Source: Dehalococcoidia bacterium
GTDB taxonomy: Bacteria > Chloroflexota > Dehalococcoidia > Lucifugimonadales > Lucifugimonadaceae
NCBI GenBank assembly: GCA_028278465.1
Contig: JANQEF010000289.1
Location: forward strand, 1-20,218
Length of the DNA stretch: 20,218 nt
Direction: 5' to 3'
A program made the translations under genes and the position numbers. Under the pieces are notes generated by a model. The model ran no database searches and was not told where the DNA came from. It saw only the letters and a program-made list of their open reading frames with translations. Positions 7,237-13,846 of this stretch are shown here, one piece after another. The first letter of the stretch is position 1. Each line of letters starts with the position of its first letter.

Positions 7237-7267
7237 GGCCCCTGCATACTCTTCGCATGCAGGGGCC
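7237..7267 (-). terminator. Intrinsic-terminator-like hairpin after the VOC gene
   Basis: A perfect inverted repeat has arms GGCCCCTGCAT (7237-7247) and ATGCAGGGGCC (7257-7267) around a 9-base loop. On the minus strand it lies about 31 bases past the VOC stop codon and is followed by TTCTCTTTG, a modest T-rich tract. It would separate the VOC transcript from the enolase-SDR operon downstream. Confidence 0.65.
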
Positions 7268-7298
7268 GGGTTTCCGGAGTTCTATCGCCTACAGACCG

Positions 7299-8084
7299 CT
7301 ACGGCGTGACCTGGTTCAGCTTGATCACGGAGAACATCGCTCCCTGCGGGTCAACCAGTCCGGCCATCCTGCCAACCGGCGTGTCCATCGGCGGAACCAT
7401 GACCTTGCCGCCGAGCGACTCGGCCTTTGCCGCCGTCGAGTCCGCGTCGTCCACCGAGAAGTAGACGACCCAGACGTTCGGCATCTGGCCCATCTCCGGC
7501 TGCTTGGCCATGAACCCGCCCGCGGGTTGGTCGTCGACCATCAGCAGCGTGTACGGGAACGGGTCAGTCTGGTTGTGCACGTTCACGCCGAGGATCGACT
7601 CGAAGAATGCGCCGGCCTTCGGGACATCGTCCGTGATCAGCTCGTTCCACGCGAATGCGCCCGGCTCGTTCACTATCTCGGCGCCGATGTGCTGTTTCGG
7701 CTGCCAGAGCCCGACCACGCCGCCTGTCGGGTCCGCCGCGACCGCCATGCGGCCCGACTCGAAGACGTCGAACGGTTCGGCAAACACCTGTCCGCCCGCT
7801 CCCGCCACCTTTCCAGTCACCTCGTCAGCGTTGTCGACGGTGATGTAGGTGGTCCAGTGCGGCGGGATGCCCTGTTCGGCCTCGTCCGCCCGTTGCGTGT
7901 AAACGGCCGCGGCGTTCTTGCCCTTCAGCTGCCCCATCGAGTAGAACGTGCCGTCGCCCATGTCGTTGTCGTCCCAGCTCCAGCCAAACAGGCTCCCGTA
8001 GAAGCCCTTCGCCGCGTCCTGGTCGCTGGTAGCCAGGTCCACCCATGATGGCGTGCCCTGCTTGTAGCCTGTGCGAAGTCCCAT
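7299..8084 (-). CDS. Double-domain VOC (glyoxalase/bleomycin-resistance fold) family protein
   Basis: A 261-residue protein with two vicinal-oxygen-chelate modules, about residues 10-128 and 140-256. Each opens with the typical beta strand and AAKGFYGSLFGW or KAGAFFESILGV helix, and ends in DPTGGVVGLWQP or DPQGAMFSVIK. This arrangement matches the 'VOC family / Cfp30B-like' proteins common in actinobacteria and Chloroflexota, whose functions are mostly unknown. The usual His/Glu metal ligands of glyoxalase I are not obvious, so metal-dependent catalysis is uncertain. The start at 8084 is set by a perfect AGGAGG (8093-8098 on the opposite strand) eight bases upstream. It is probably a single-gene transcript, with a hairpin at 7237-7267 behind it and a structured region (8115-8179) in front. 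Confidence 0.88.
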   Translation of the reverse strand: MGLRTGYKQGTPSWVDLATSDQDAAKGFYGSLFGWSWDDNDMGDGTFYSMGQLKGKNAAAVYTQRADEAEQGIPPHWTTYITVDNADEVTGKVAGAGGQVFAEPFDVFESGRMAVAADPTGGVVGLWQPKQHIGAEIVNEPGAFAWNELITDDVPKAGAFFESILGVNVHNQTDPFPYTLLMVDDQPAGGFMAKQPEMGQMPNVWVVYFSVDDADSTAAKAESLGGKVMVPPMDTPVGRMAGLVDPQGAMFSVIKLNQVTP

Positions 8085-8114
8085 CTGATCATCCTCCTGT
8101 GGTCTCACATCAAA

Positions 8115-8179
8115 CGTAAGGTCCGAACTGCTGCCAGCCCGGCCGGTGATCCGGTTCTTGCTGGCTGCTCGACCTTACG
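8115..8179. repeat. 65-base imperfect inverted repeat upstream of the VOC gene
   Basis: Outer arms CGTAAGGTC (8115-8123) and GACCTTACG (8171-8179) match perfectly. Inner arms GCTGCCAGC (8130-8138) and GCTGGCTGC (8160-8168) pair at eight of nine positions, and a CCGG...CCGG stem caps the structure. It lies 31 bases upstream of the VOC start and 127 bases downstream of the propeller lipoprotein stop. It may be a terminator without a good T-tract, an RNA leader element, or a small REP/MITE-like repeat. Confidence 0.7.
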
Positions 8180-8201
8180 ACGCACACGGTTCGCTATTTT
8201 C

Positions 8202-8241
8202 GACAGCCCCGTTCCTAGAGCTCGAGATTCCACGGGCTGTC
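8202..8241. repeat. Second inverted repeat in the VOC / propeller-lipoprotein gap
   Basis: Arms GACAGCCC (8202-8209) and GGGCTGTC (8234-8241) are perfect complements around a 24-base centre containing the palindrome GAGCTC. It lies 64 bases past the stop of the minus-strand lipoprotein gene. On that strand it is followed by A-rich and not T-rich sequence, so a standard intrinsic terminator is not supported. Confidence 0.6.
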
Positions 8242-8305
8242 AGCGCTCCGCGGCAACTTACCAGCCGGCGCTTAAGAGCTGCGTCGTGGCGTCGCTGTCG
8301 TGGTT

Positions 8306-9568
8306 CTACTCGCCGAACGCGTAGATATGGCCGTCGTGCGAGCCGAAGTACAGCCTTCCGCCTACCACAGCGGGCGACGTCCACACCAGGTTCCCGGCTT
8401 CGACTGTCCACTTGATCTCTCCGCGCTCCCTGTCCAGCGCGTACACCTTGCCGTCGCTGGAGCCGACATAGAGGTCGTCGCCGGCTACAGCAGCGCTCGA
8501 AAGGATGTCGCCGCCGAGAAACACGCGCCAGATCGGGTTGCCGTTGATCAGGTTGTGGGCGTGCAGGAAGCCGCTGCGAGAGCCGACATAGAGCCACGCG
8601 TCGTCCGTTGCCGTCGGCGACGCGAAGACCGGCGCTCCAGTCTCGATGCGCCACCTCAGCCTGCCGGTCTCAGCCTCCAGCGCGTAGGCGAAGCCGTCGT
8701 CAGAGCCGATAACGACGACGTCGAAGGCGACCGCCGGTGAAGAGAAGATCGAGTCGCCTGTCACGACGCTCCAGCGCTCTTCACCGGTCTCGGCGTCCAG
8801 CGAGTAGACGAAACCGTCTGTCGAGCCGATGTAGAGCGCGCCGTCCACGACGGTGGGCGAAGACAGGATTCCACTGCCGGTCTCGAAGCTCCAGACAAGG
8901 TCCCCCGTGATGGCATCGAGCGCGTAGACGCTGTTGTCGAATGCGCCGAAGTAGACGATGTCGTCGACTATCGCCGGTGAAGACTGCTCACCGCCGGGAC
9001 CAAGCTGGAACCGCCACCGCTCTTCGCCCGTAGCGGCATCGACGGCGTAGAACAGGTTGTCATCGGCCCCAAAGTAGACGACACCGTCAACCACCGACGG
9101 CGATGCGCGTAGAAGGCCGCCGACCGGGAACCGCCACAGCTCATCGCCTGTATCGGCATCCAGCGCGAAGAGCGCGTTTGAGAACGATCCGGCATAGACA
9201 ACGCCATCCACCACCGCAGGCGACGACTCGACAATCCCGCCGGTGTCGAAGCGCCACAGAAGCTCCGGTTCGGCTGGAACCGTGATGTCGTCCGGCGAAC
9301 CGGTGTGAAAAGGTCCAAACCTGAACGCTGGCCAGTCGATTGGTCCAACGGGTTCCGTCGTGGAATCGCTGGCCGCGGGAGTCTGCGAGGGTTGCGGAGT
9401 CGCAGTCGCCGGCGGAGACGTGGCGGTCGGCGTGATGTCGATCGTCGGCTGGACAGCGCGCGTCGGCTCGGCGGCGGACGAGCATGCGATGGCGGAACTT
9501 AGTGCGATCGCGGCTACCGTCGCAGCGAGCCGCGGAAGGCGTGATCGAGAGCGGGGTGTGTTGAGCAC
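8306..9568 (-). CDS. PQQ-like beta-propeller repeat lipoprotein
   Basis: The 420-residue product has an Arg-rich n-region, a hydrophobic segment and a lipobox-like SAIAC with Cys29, then a Thr/Pro/Ser linker (about 31-70). Eight repeats follow of the form SSPAVVDGVVYAGSFSN..ALDADTGDELWRF, the 'GxVYALDAxTGxxxW' signature of PQQ-type propellers (BamB, quinoprotein dehydrogenases). Eight units fit one closed propeller. No dehydrogenase catalytic residues, PQQ-binding disulfide or cytochrome c motif is seen, so a binding or scaffold role on the outer face of the membrane is more likely than redox catalysis. The start is GTG at 9568, the only suitable start before the signal segment, with a weak ribosome-binding site. 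It is divergent from the small gene at 9659, 90 bases away. Confidence 0.88.
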   Translation of the reverse strand: MLNTPRSRSRLPRLAATVAAIALSSAIACSSAAEPTRAVQPTIDITPTATSPPATATPQPSQTPAASDSTTEPVGPIDWPAFRFGPFHTGSPDDITVPAEPELLWRFDTGGIVESSPAVVDGVVYAGSFSNALFALDADTGDELWRFPVGGLLRASPSVVDGVVYFGADDNLFYAVDAATGEERWRFQLGPGGEQSSPAIVDDIVYFGAFDNSVYALDAITGDLVWSFETGSGILSSPTVVDGALYIGSTDGFVYSLDAETGEERWSVVTGDSIFSSPAVAFDVVVIGSDDGFAYALEAETGRLRWRIETGAPVFASPTATDDAWLYVGSRSGFLHAHNLINGNPIWRVFLGGDILSSAAVAGDDLYVGSSDGKVYALDRERGEIKWTVEAGNLVWTSPAVVGGRLYFGSHDGHIYAFGE

Positions 9569-9658
9569 GGAGCCTGTAATGTTACGAGGTACGAACGTGT
9601 CGCATGACCAGAACTGCGTCCGCCAGGTCGGATCAGATAGCTGAGCCGAGGTGATGTC

Positions 9659-10093
9659 ATGAGTCGGTACGATGTCCGTGTCTATTCAGTTGTGTTCGCG
9701 ATCGGAATCGTCCTGGGAGTGCTGGTGGGAGCAGGTGTCGCTCTCAGCACGGGCGACGATACCAATGTGCAGGTCCTGAGCGGGACCGTTAACAGTGTTG
9801 ATCACGAAGGGGCTGCTATCGGCTTCGAGCAGGATGGCAGCGATGTCGGCGAAGGCTACGTGGTTGCGGGCGCACGTTGGCAGGGCTTCGACGGAGCCTG
9901 GCATGACGGGCGCGACCCTGAGACCGGCAATCCAACGTGCCTTGAGCCGCAGAGCTCGGGCCAGAAAGTCCGGCTCGGCGTTGTAGACGCCAGGAGCAGC
10001 GAAGGCCCGTCCGGGCCGGTCGTCGCCTGGCTTCAGTGTCTGACTCCAGCCACCGAGCGCTGGGCGTCCGCTCAGTACTTCCGCGCCGGGTAG
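9659..10093 (+). CDS. Small membrane-anchored hypothetical protein
   Basis: A 144-residue protein I do not recognise. It has one hydrophobic helix (about residues 9-31, Gly/Val-rich, after the basic MSRYDVR start), so it is probably anchored with the C-terminal part outside the cell. Two Cys residues (in NPTCLEP and WLQCLTP) could form a disulfide there. The external part is Gly/Asp-rich and probably small beta. The start is well supported: GAGGTGAT lies a few bases before ATG 9659. It is the only plus-strand gene within the minus-strand block, and its last 22 bases overlap the end of the convergent SMP-30 gene. The 90 bases upstream are shared with the propeller lipoprotein, so the two may be co-regulated. 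Confidence 0.75.
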   Translation: MSRYDVRVYSVVFAIGIVLGVLVGAGVALSTGDDTNVQVLSGTVNSVDHEGAAIGFEQDGSDVGEGYVVAGARWQGFDGAWHDGRDPETGNPTCLEPQSSGQKVRLGVVDARSSEGPSGPVVAWLQCLTPATERWASAQYFRAG

Positions 10094-10968
10094 GCGAGGT
10101 GCCCGGTCATCCCGGTGCCTGTGACCCGGTACACGAAACCGGTGGCGAAGGTGACGTAAAGATCGCCCAGCGACCCGCCGCCAAATGTGCAGTTCGTCGG
10201 CGACTCAGCAGGAGTCCGGTGCGTCTCCCTCACCAGCCCCGAAGGATCGAACACGTAGATCATCGAGCCGGGACCTGAATCGGGGCTGCCGGCGGTCGCC
10301 ACGATTAGCCCTTCAGTCGTCAGCGTCATGCCGTCAATACCGCGGCTCTCGCCGAAGCTGTAAACCTGTTCGCCGGGCCCGAGCGTGCCGTTCTCCAGCA
10401 CCGGGTAGGCGCGTAGCTCACGCGGAACGCCCTCGGCATGTGGGCTCTCGGCGACGTAGAGGGTTTTCTCATCACGCGACAACAGCACGCCGTTCGGTTT
10501 CGTCGTGTCGAATGCGACGCGTGTCACGCTCCAGGCGCCGCCGAAGCTGTGTTCCGCCATGTAGACCGATTCGTGCGGCAGGTTGTTTGCGGAGCCGGAG
10601 TAGTTCGGGTCAGAAAAGTAGACGCGGCCGCTGGATGAGACGGCGATGTCGTTCGGCCAATTGAGCGTTTCGCCGTTGAGGGCATCTGCGATCACTTCAG
10701 GCTCGGCGTTCGGGTCTTCGGTGTCGAGCTTCGTCACGCGATGGGCGTCGCCCTCGCACGCCCACAGTCCGCCCGAGCGGTCGAACGTCATGCCGTTCGC
10801 CGCGCCGGTGTTAGACCGCCAGACCTCGGAGGTCTGCATCTTCGGGTCCCAGCGATAGGTGGTGTGCGCGGCGCACTCGTTGTAGAGCAGGGCAGAGCCG
10901 TCCCAGACCGGTCCCTCGGTAAGGCTGTCGTGCTGAGCGATCTGCTCCCAGTTCCATTCGTTGGTCAA
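10072..10968 (-). CDS. SMP-30/gluconolactonase-like (LRE family) protein, paralogue 1
   Basis: A 298-residue six-bladed propeller of the SMP-30/gluconolactonase/luciferin-regenerating-enzyme family. The divalent-metal ligands can be placed: E18 (LTEGPVWD), N106 (WPNDIAV), N160 (KPNGVLL) and D212 (RGIDGMTL). The YFSDPN (117-122) and TPAESPTNC (252-260) segments are typical. Such enzymes hydrolyse sugar-acid lactones or related esters, so it would fit with the enolase/SDR genes. The start is TTG at 10968, supported by GAGGAA seven bases upstream; there is no usable ATG before the conserved E18. No signal peptide, hence probably cytoplasmic. A second copy of the family lies 245 bases upstream on the same strand. 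The 3' end overlaps the convergent gene by 22 bases. Confidence 0.88.
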   Translation of the reverse strand: MTNEWNWEQIAQHDSLTEGPVWDGSALLYNECAAHTTYRWDPKMQTSEVWRSNTGAANGMTFDRSGGLWACEGDAHRVTKLDTEDPNAEPEVIADALNGETLNWPNDIAVSSSGRVYFSDPNYSGSANNLPHESVYMAEHSFGGAWSVTRVAFDTTKPNGVLLSRDEKTLYVAESPHAEGVPRELRAYPVLENGTLGPGEQVYSFGESRGIDGMTLTTEGLIVATAGSPDSGPGSMIYVFDPSGLVRETHRTPAESPTNCTFGGGSLGDLYVTFATGFVYRVTGTGMTGHLAYPARKY

Positions 10969-11045
10969 TGTTCGGTTCCTCGGGTTTGGTAGTTTCCGCT
11001 CACAGGCCTGGGGCGAGGTGAAGGAGGCCTGTCATCCGTTTGGTA

Positions 11046-11086
11046 GGGGCGGTGCTTGCCCCGCCCGGTCCCGGCAGCGCCGGGAC
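11046..11086. repeat. GC-rich double hairpin, REP-like interspersed element
   Basis: Two adjacent hairpins lie between the SMP-30 paralogues. The first has GGGCGG (11047-11052) against CCGCCC (11061-11066). The second has GTCCCGGC (11068-11075) against GCCGGGAC (11079-11086) with a 3-base loop. The order GCCCCGCCC - GGTCCC - stem - GGGACGA recurs in weaker form at 12288-12325, upstream of paralogue 2, which suggests a dispersed repeat family. No T-tract follows on either strand. Confidence 0.65.
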
Positions 11087-11109
11087 GACGTGTTTCCTGT
11101 GCGAAGCGC

Positions 11110-11189
11110 AGCGTAGTCGAAGGATCTCTGTGCGCACGGCTGGTCCTGACAGGATGAGTTCTCTGCAGAAGAGACCCTTCGACTTCGCT
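11110..11189. repeat. Inverted pair of 20-base 'GTCGAAGG' repeats
   Basis: AGCGTAGTCGAAGGATCTCT (11110-11129) and the reverse complement of AGAGACCCTTCGACTTCGCT (11170-11189) match at 18 of 20 positions and are separated by 40 bases. A related form (CGAAGGATCT) occurs again at 12186-12195. Short repeats with a TCCTGAGCG..GTCGAAGGA core are common dispersed elements in several bacterial phyla; no transposase is present. Confidence 0.65.
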
Positions 11190-11213
11190 CAGGGAACACA
11201 GCCGCCCCTCCCC

Positions 11214-12092
11214 CTAATTCGGGTACAGCAGGTAGCCCTTAAGGCCTGTATCTCTTGCCACCAGCGTGTGGCCCTCGATGCTGCTCACGTACAGGTCCGA
11301 CATGTCCGGCCCCGCAAACGTGCAGTTCGTCGGCCGCTGCGCCGGAGTCGGGTGCTGCTCGACGATCCGGCCGTCCGGCTCGAACACCGTCACATTCCCG
11401 CCCGGGCCCGAAACCTCCCAACCAGTGCACGCCACGATATATCCGTTGTCCGCCAGCGTCATACCGTCGATGCCGCGGTGCCTGCCAAAGTCATGCAGCA
11501 CCTGCTTCTCGCCAAGCGACCCGTCGTCGTTGACCGGGAACGCCAGCAGAGCCCGCTGCTCGCCGGTGCGGTAGTCGCTTTGCGCAACATAGAGCGTCTT
11601 GTAGTCCTTCGAGAACAGCAGGCCGTTCGGCACCGACACATCGAAGGTCCTGCGCACACAGGTCCACGAGCCGTCGTCCTGAGGCTCGGCGGAAAGCACG
11701 GCGGAGTACTCGATGCCGACATCCGGGTTGATGTCGCCGGCGCGGTCCGAGAAGTAGATGGAGCCGGATGGCGTGATCGCCAGGTCGTTCGGCCCGTTGA
11801 TTCGACGGCCGTCAACGCTGTCGACGATCGTGGTCATCGAGCCGTTGTCTTCGAAGCGGACGATGCGGCGGCCGTCGCCGGCGCAGCCGTACAGGTTGCC
11901 CTCGGCGTCGAAGTTCAGGCCGTTCGTGCCCTCGGTGCCTTCACGCCAGACGGTGAGATGGCCGCTGTCGATGTCGAGCCGCATGATGCGGTCCATGGCG
12001 ATGTTGCTGAAGAGCATCGCTTCGCCATCCCAGCAGTTGCCTTCTGTGATGTGACCGAGAACGGGCGCTGCGTCTTCGAATTTCCAGGGCAT
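11214..12092 (-). CDS. SMP-30/gluconolactonase-like (LRE family) protein, paralogue 2
   Basis: A 292-residue member of the same family as its downstream neighbour. Predicted metal ligands are E17 (ITEGNCWD), N102 (GPNDLAI), N156 (VPNGLLF) and D209 (RGIDGMTL). Shared blocks with paralogue 1 include PNG-L-S-KTLYVA-S, RGIDGMTL, TPA--PTNCTF and SDLYV, showing an old duplication with considerable divergence. The start at ATG 12092 is fixed by AGGAG six bases upstream. No signal peptide is seen. Likely role: lactone or ester hydrolysis in the cytoplasm, with substrate differing from paralogue 1 where loops differ (for example 115-145). Intergenic repeat elements lie on both sides (11046-11189 and 12167-12335), so the gene probably has its own transcript. 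Confidence 0.88.
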   Translation of the reverse strand: MPWKFEDAAPVLGHITEGNCWDGEAMLFSNIAMDRIMRLDIDSGHLTVWREGTEGTNGLNFDAEGNLYGCAGDGRRIVRFEDNGSMTTIVDSVDGRRINGPNDLAITPSGSIYFSDRAGDINPDVGIEYSAVLSAEPQDDGSWTCVRRTFDVSVPNGLLFSKDYKTLYVAQSDYRTGEQRALLAFPVNDDGSLGEKQVLHDFGRHRGIDGMTLADNGYIVACTGWEVSGPGGNVTVFEPDGRIVEQHPTPAQRPTNCTFAGPDMSDLYVSSIEGHTLVARDTGLKGYLLYPN

Positions 12093-12166
12093 GAGCGGCT
12101 CCTGATGTGCTGATGGCGGTTGAGAGTGCCGATGTTACATCGGTCTATGAGGAATGGAGTGGAGCA

Positions 12167-12195
12167 CCTTCGTCCTGAGCGGCAGCGAAGGATCT
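12167..12195. repeat. Short palindromic repeat related to the 11110-11189 element
   Basis: CCTTCG (12167-12172) pairs with CGAAGG (12186-12191) around TCCTGAGCGGCAG, and the 3' part CGAAGGATCT (12186-12195) is identical to 11118-11127. It is upstream of SMP-30 paralogue 2, so it may lie in that gene's promoter or leader. Confidence 0.55.
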
Positions 12196-12287
12196 GGATG
12201 AGGTGTGGGGCTCGACGCACCGGCAGGTTCGCATCTTTGTGGGGCGTTTAGAGCTGTCTCTGTTGCAGCGAGTGGTGCAAATAGGTC

Positions 12288-12335
12288 GCCCCGCCCACCA
12301 GGTCCCTCGCGCCTGCTCGGGACGAAGGGGTCTCT
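12288..12335. repeat. Degenerate second copy of the GC-rich repeat element
   Basis: GCCCCGCCC (12288-12296), then GGTCCC (12301-12306), a loop, GGGACGA (12319-12325) and a GAAGGGGTCTCT tail repeat the order seen across 11058-11189. GTCCC and GGGAC can pair. On the minus strand it lies directly behind the HAD gene stop, but no T-tract follows. Confidence 0.5.
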
Positions 12336-12341
12336 CACCCT

Positions 12342-13064
12342 CTAAACACCCATCTTCTCTGCGAACTCGATGTAGTTCGAAGCCGACGCGTCGATGCTGT
12401 CGTCGACGACCGTCTCCGCCTTCGCCGATCCAACCCCGAACTCATTCGGCCTTGCGATGAAGCCGGTACGCAGGCCGGCAGCTGCGCCGCCATGCAGGTC
12501 GTGAAGGTGCGCCGCCGTCATCATCACCTCGCCCGGCTCAAGCCCGAGCAGAGAGACGGCTGATAGATAAACCTTCGGGTCCGGCTTGTACGTGCCTGCG
12601 AGCTGTCCAGACAGCACAACGTCCCATGGCAGTCCGCCGTGCTTCGCCATGTTGACCAGCAGTCCCACGTTCCCGTTTGAGAGCGTCCCGATCACGTACT
12701 TCGACTTCAGCCTGGTCAAACCTTCCACCGCGTCCGGCCACGGATCCAGCCGGTGCCATGCGCGGTTCAGATGATCAGTCTCTTTGTCCGAAAGCCCGGT
12801 CATCCCGAACTTATCCAGCAGCAGATCGAGCCGCTCACGGTGCATCTCATCCGCCGTCATCCACGGCCGATCGCCCTCGCGCACGTCACGTGTGCCCTCC
12901 GAATACCCGGCACGCCACCTATCGGCGAACTCTTCCCAGTCCGCCTCGACACCGAGCCGGGCGCCCACCGCGGCTACTTCGCGAGTTATCGAACTTCGCC
13001 AGTCAACCACCGTGCCGAACACATCGAAAACCAGCGCCTTCACCGTCGATACGTCAAAGCTCAT
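12342..13064 (-). CDS. Haloacid dehalogenase type II-like HAD hydrolase
   Basis: A 240-residue HAD-superfamily protein of normal length for L-2-haloacid dehalogenase-like enzymes. Motif I is FDVFGTVVDW with nucleophile Asp14 and without the DxD second acid of phosphatases, as in haloacid dehalogenases. Motif II is LSNGN (Ser129). Motif III is YKPDPKVY (Lys160). Motif IV is AAHLHDLHGA-type (184-194, Asp189) followed by FIARPNEFG, a signature of the haloacid-dehalogenase branch that has His in place of the L-DEX Asn. A helical cap lies at about 20-110. Hydrolysis of a 2-haloacid or a small 2-phosphoacid is possible. I start at ATG 13064, where GGAG sits about seven bases upstream; longer extensions to 13145 lack support. 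Divergent from tenA. Confidence 0.85.
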   Translation of the reverse strand: MSFDVSTVKALVFDVFGTVVDWRSSITREVAAVGARLGVEADWEEFADRWRAGYSEGTRDVREGDRPWMTADEMHRERLDLLLDKFGMTGLSDKETDHLNRAWHRLDPWPDAVEGLTRLKSKYVIGTLSNGNVGLLVNMAKHGGLPWDVVLSGQLAGTYKPDPKVYLSAVSLLGLEPGEVMMTAAHLHDLHGGAAAGLRTGFIARPNEFGVGSAKAETVVDDSIDASASNYIEFAEKMGV

Positions 13065-13174
13065 CTGAGACTCCGGGCTGTGATTCACACCATGAAAAGG
13101 TGTCGTCTGTCGCCGACGCGGTATTCTAGTCACTCTCAAGCGCAAACAATGACCCGGAGAGGGTTAACGGCCGA
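13065..13174. promoter_or_regulatory. Divergent promoter region between the HAD gene and tenA
   Basis: The 110 bases hold the promoters of two divergent genes. A small inverted repeat ACACC-ATGAAAA-GGTGT (13087-13103) could be an operator. TATTCT near 13122 could be a -10 box for tenA, without a convincing -35. I looked for a TPP riboswitch (CTGAGA ... GAAGG core) and saw none. Confidence 0.3.
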
Positions 13175-13846
13175 ATGTCGCTCACCGCCGATCTGAAGAA
13201 CAGGTACGCAACGCTCTGGAAGGCGGCGACCGAGCATCCGTTCATCAGCGAGCTGGGCGATGGCACGCTGCCCGCCGACAAGTTCCGGCGCTACTTCCTG
13301 CAGGACTACGTGTTCATCAACGACCTGGTGAAAGCGACCGGGATCGCCGTTTCGAAGGCGCCGAACCTTGCGCTGGCGCGGCCCGTCGAGAACTTCCTGC
13401 ACGGCATTCTCGGCGCCGAAGACGCGCTATTCGTCGACACGTTCAAGACGCTGGACATCCCGGAGTCCGAGTATCGAACGGTCGAGCCTCTCCCGACGAC
13501 CGCGGCGTTCGGCAACTTCCTGGTCAGGCTCGCCTACGAGGGCTCGTTCCGCGAGATCTGCTGCGTGATGTACGTCACGGAGGGCGTGTACCTGGAGTGG
13601 GGCGAGGCGCAACGTAGAGCCGGCGCAGACCCTGCCGCCGGTGGTGCTGACCTGGGCGAGTTCTACCAGGACTGGATCGACCTGCATACCAAAGAGGTTC
13701 TTGGCGACCTCGTGAGCTTCCTCGGCGAGGTTGTCGACGGGGCCTCTGAGGCTGAGACCGGGCGCCTGAATGCCGTGTTCGAACGGGCGCTGCGCTACGA
13801 GGTCGCGTTCTGGGAGATGTCCTACTCGGGCGAGCAGTGGCCGTGA
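13175..13846 (+). CDS. tenA: TenA family protein (thiaminase II / aminopyrimidine aminohydrolase-like)
   Basis: A 223-residue all-helical TenA/THI-4 protein of standard length. Recognisable features are the N-terminal HPF (21-23), FRRYFLQDYVF (37-47) with Asp44, a Cys pair at 129-130 where the thiaminase II active-site Cys is expected, Tyr in VMYVTEG (133), and the C-terminal ALRYEVAFWEMSY with Glu209. TenA salvages thiamin breakdown products by hydrolysing aminomethyl-pyrimidines to hydroxymethylpyrimidine, the substrate of ThiD. The downstream thiD overlaps the tenA stop, so the two form a thiamin-salvage unit. The start at ATG 13175 lacks an ideal site: GAGAGGG lies about 11 bases upstream. 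No TPP riboswitch was seen upstream. Confidence 0.88.
   Translation: MSLTADLKNRYATLWKAATEHPFISELGDGTLPADKFRRYFLQDYVFINDLVKATGIAVSKAPNLALARPVENFLHGILGAEDALFVDTFKTLDIPESEYRTVEPLPTTAAFGNFLVRLAYEGSFREICCVMYVTEGVYLEWGEAQRRAGADPAAGGADLGEFYQDWIDLHTKEVLGDLVSFLGEVVDGASEAETGRLNAVFERALRYEVAFWEMSYSGEQWP

Noticed and set aside
8202..8241. Intrinsic terminator for the propeller lipoprotein gene
   Set aside because: The hairpin is good, but on the minus strand it is followed by GAAAATAGCG, which has no T-tract. It is listed only as an inverted repeat.
11040..12113. Long open frame (357 codons) on the plus strand across SMP-30 paralogue 2 and the repeat region
   Set aside because: It reads through intergenic repeats and lacks a domain signature. 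The opposite strand encodes a convincing SMP-30 protein with a strong start.
13065..13174. TPP riboswitch upstream of tenA-thiD
   Set aside because: The expected CTGAGA and GAAGG-type conserved cores are not present in the right order or spacing.
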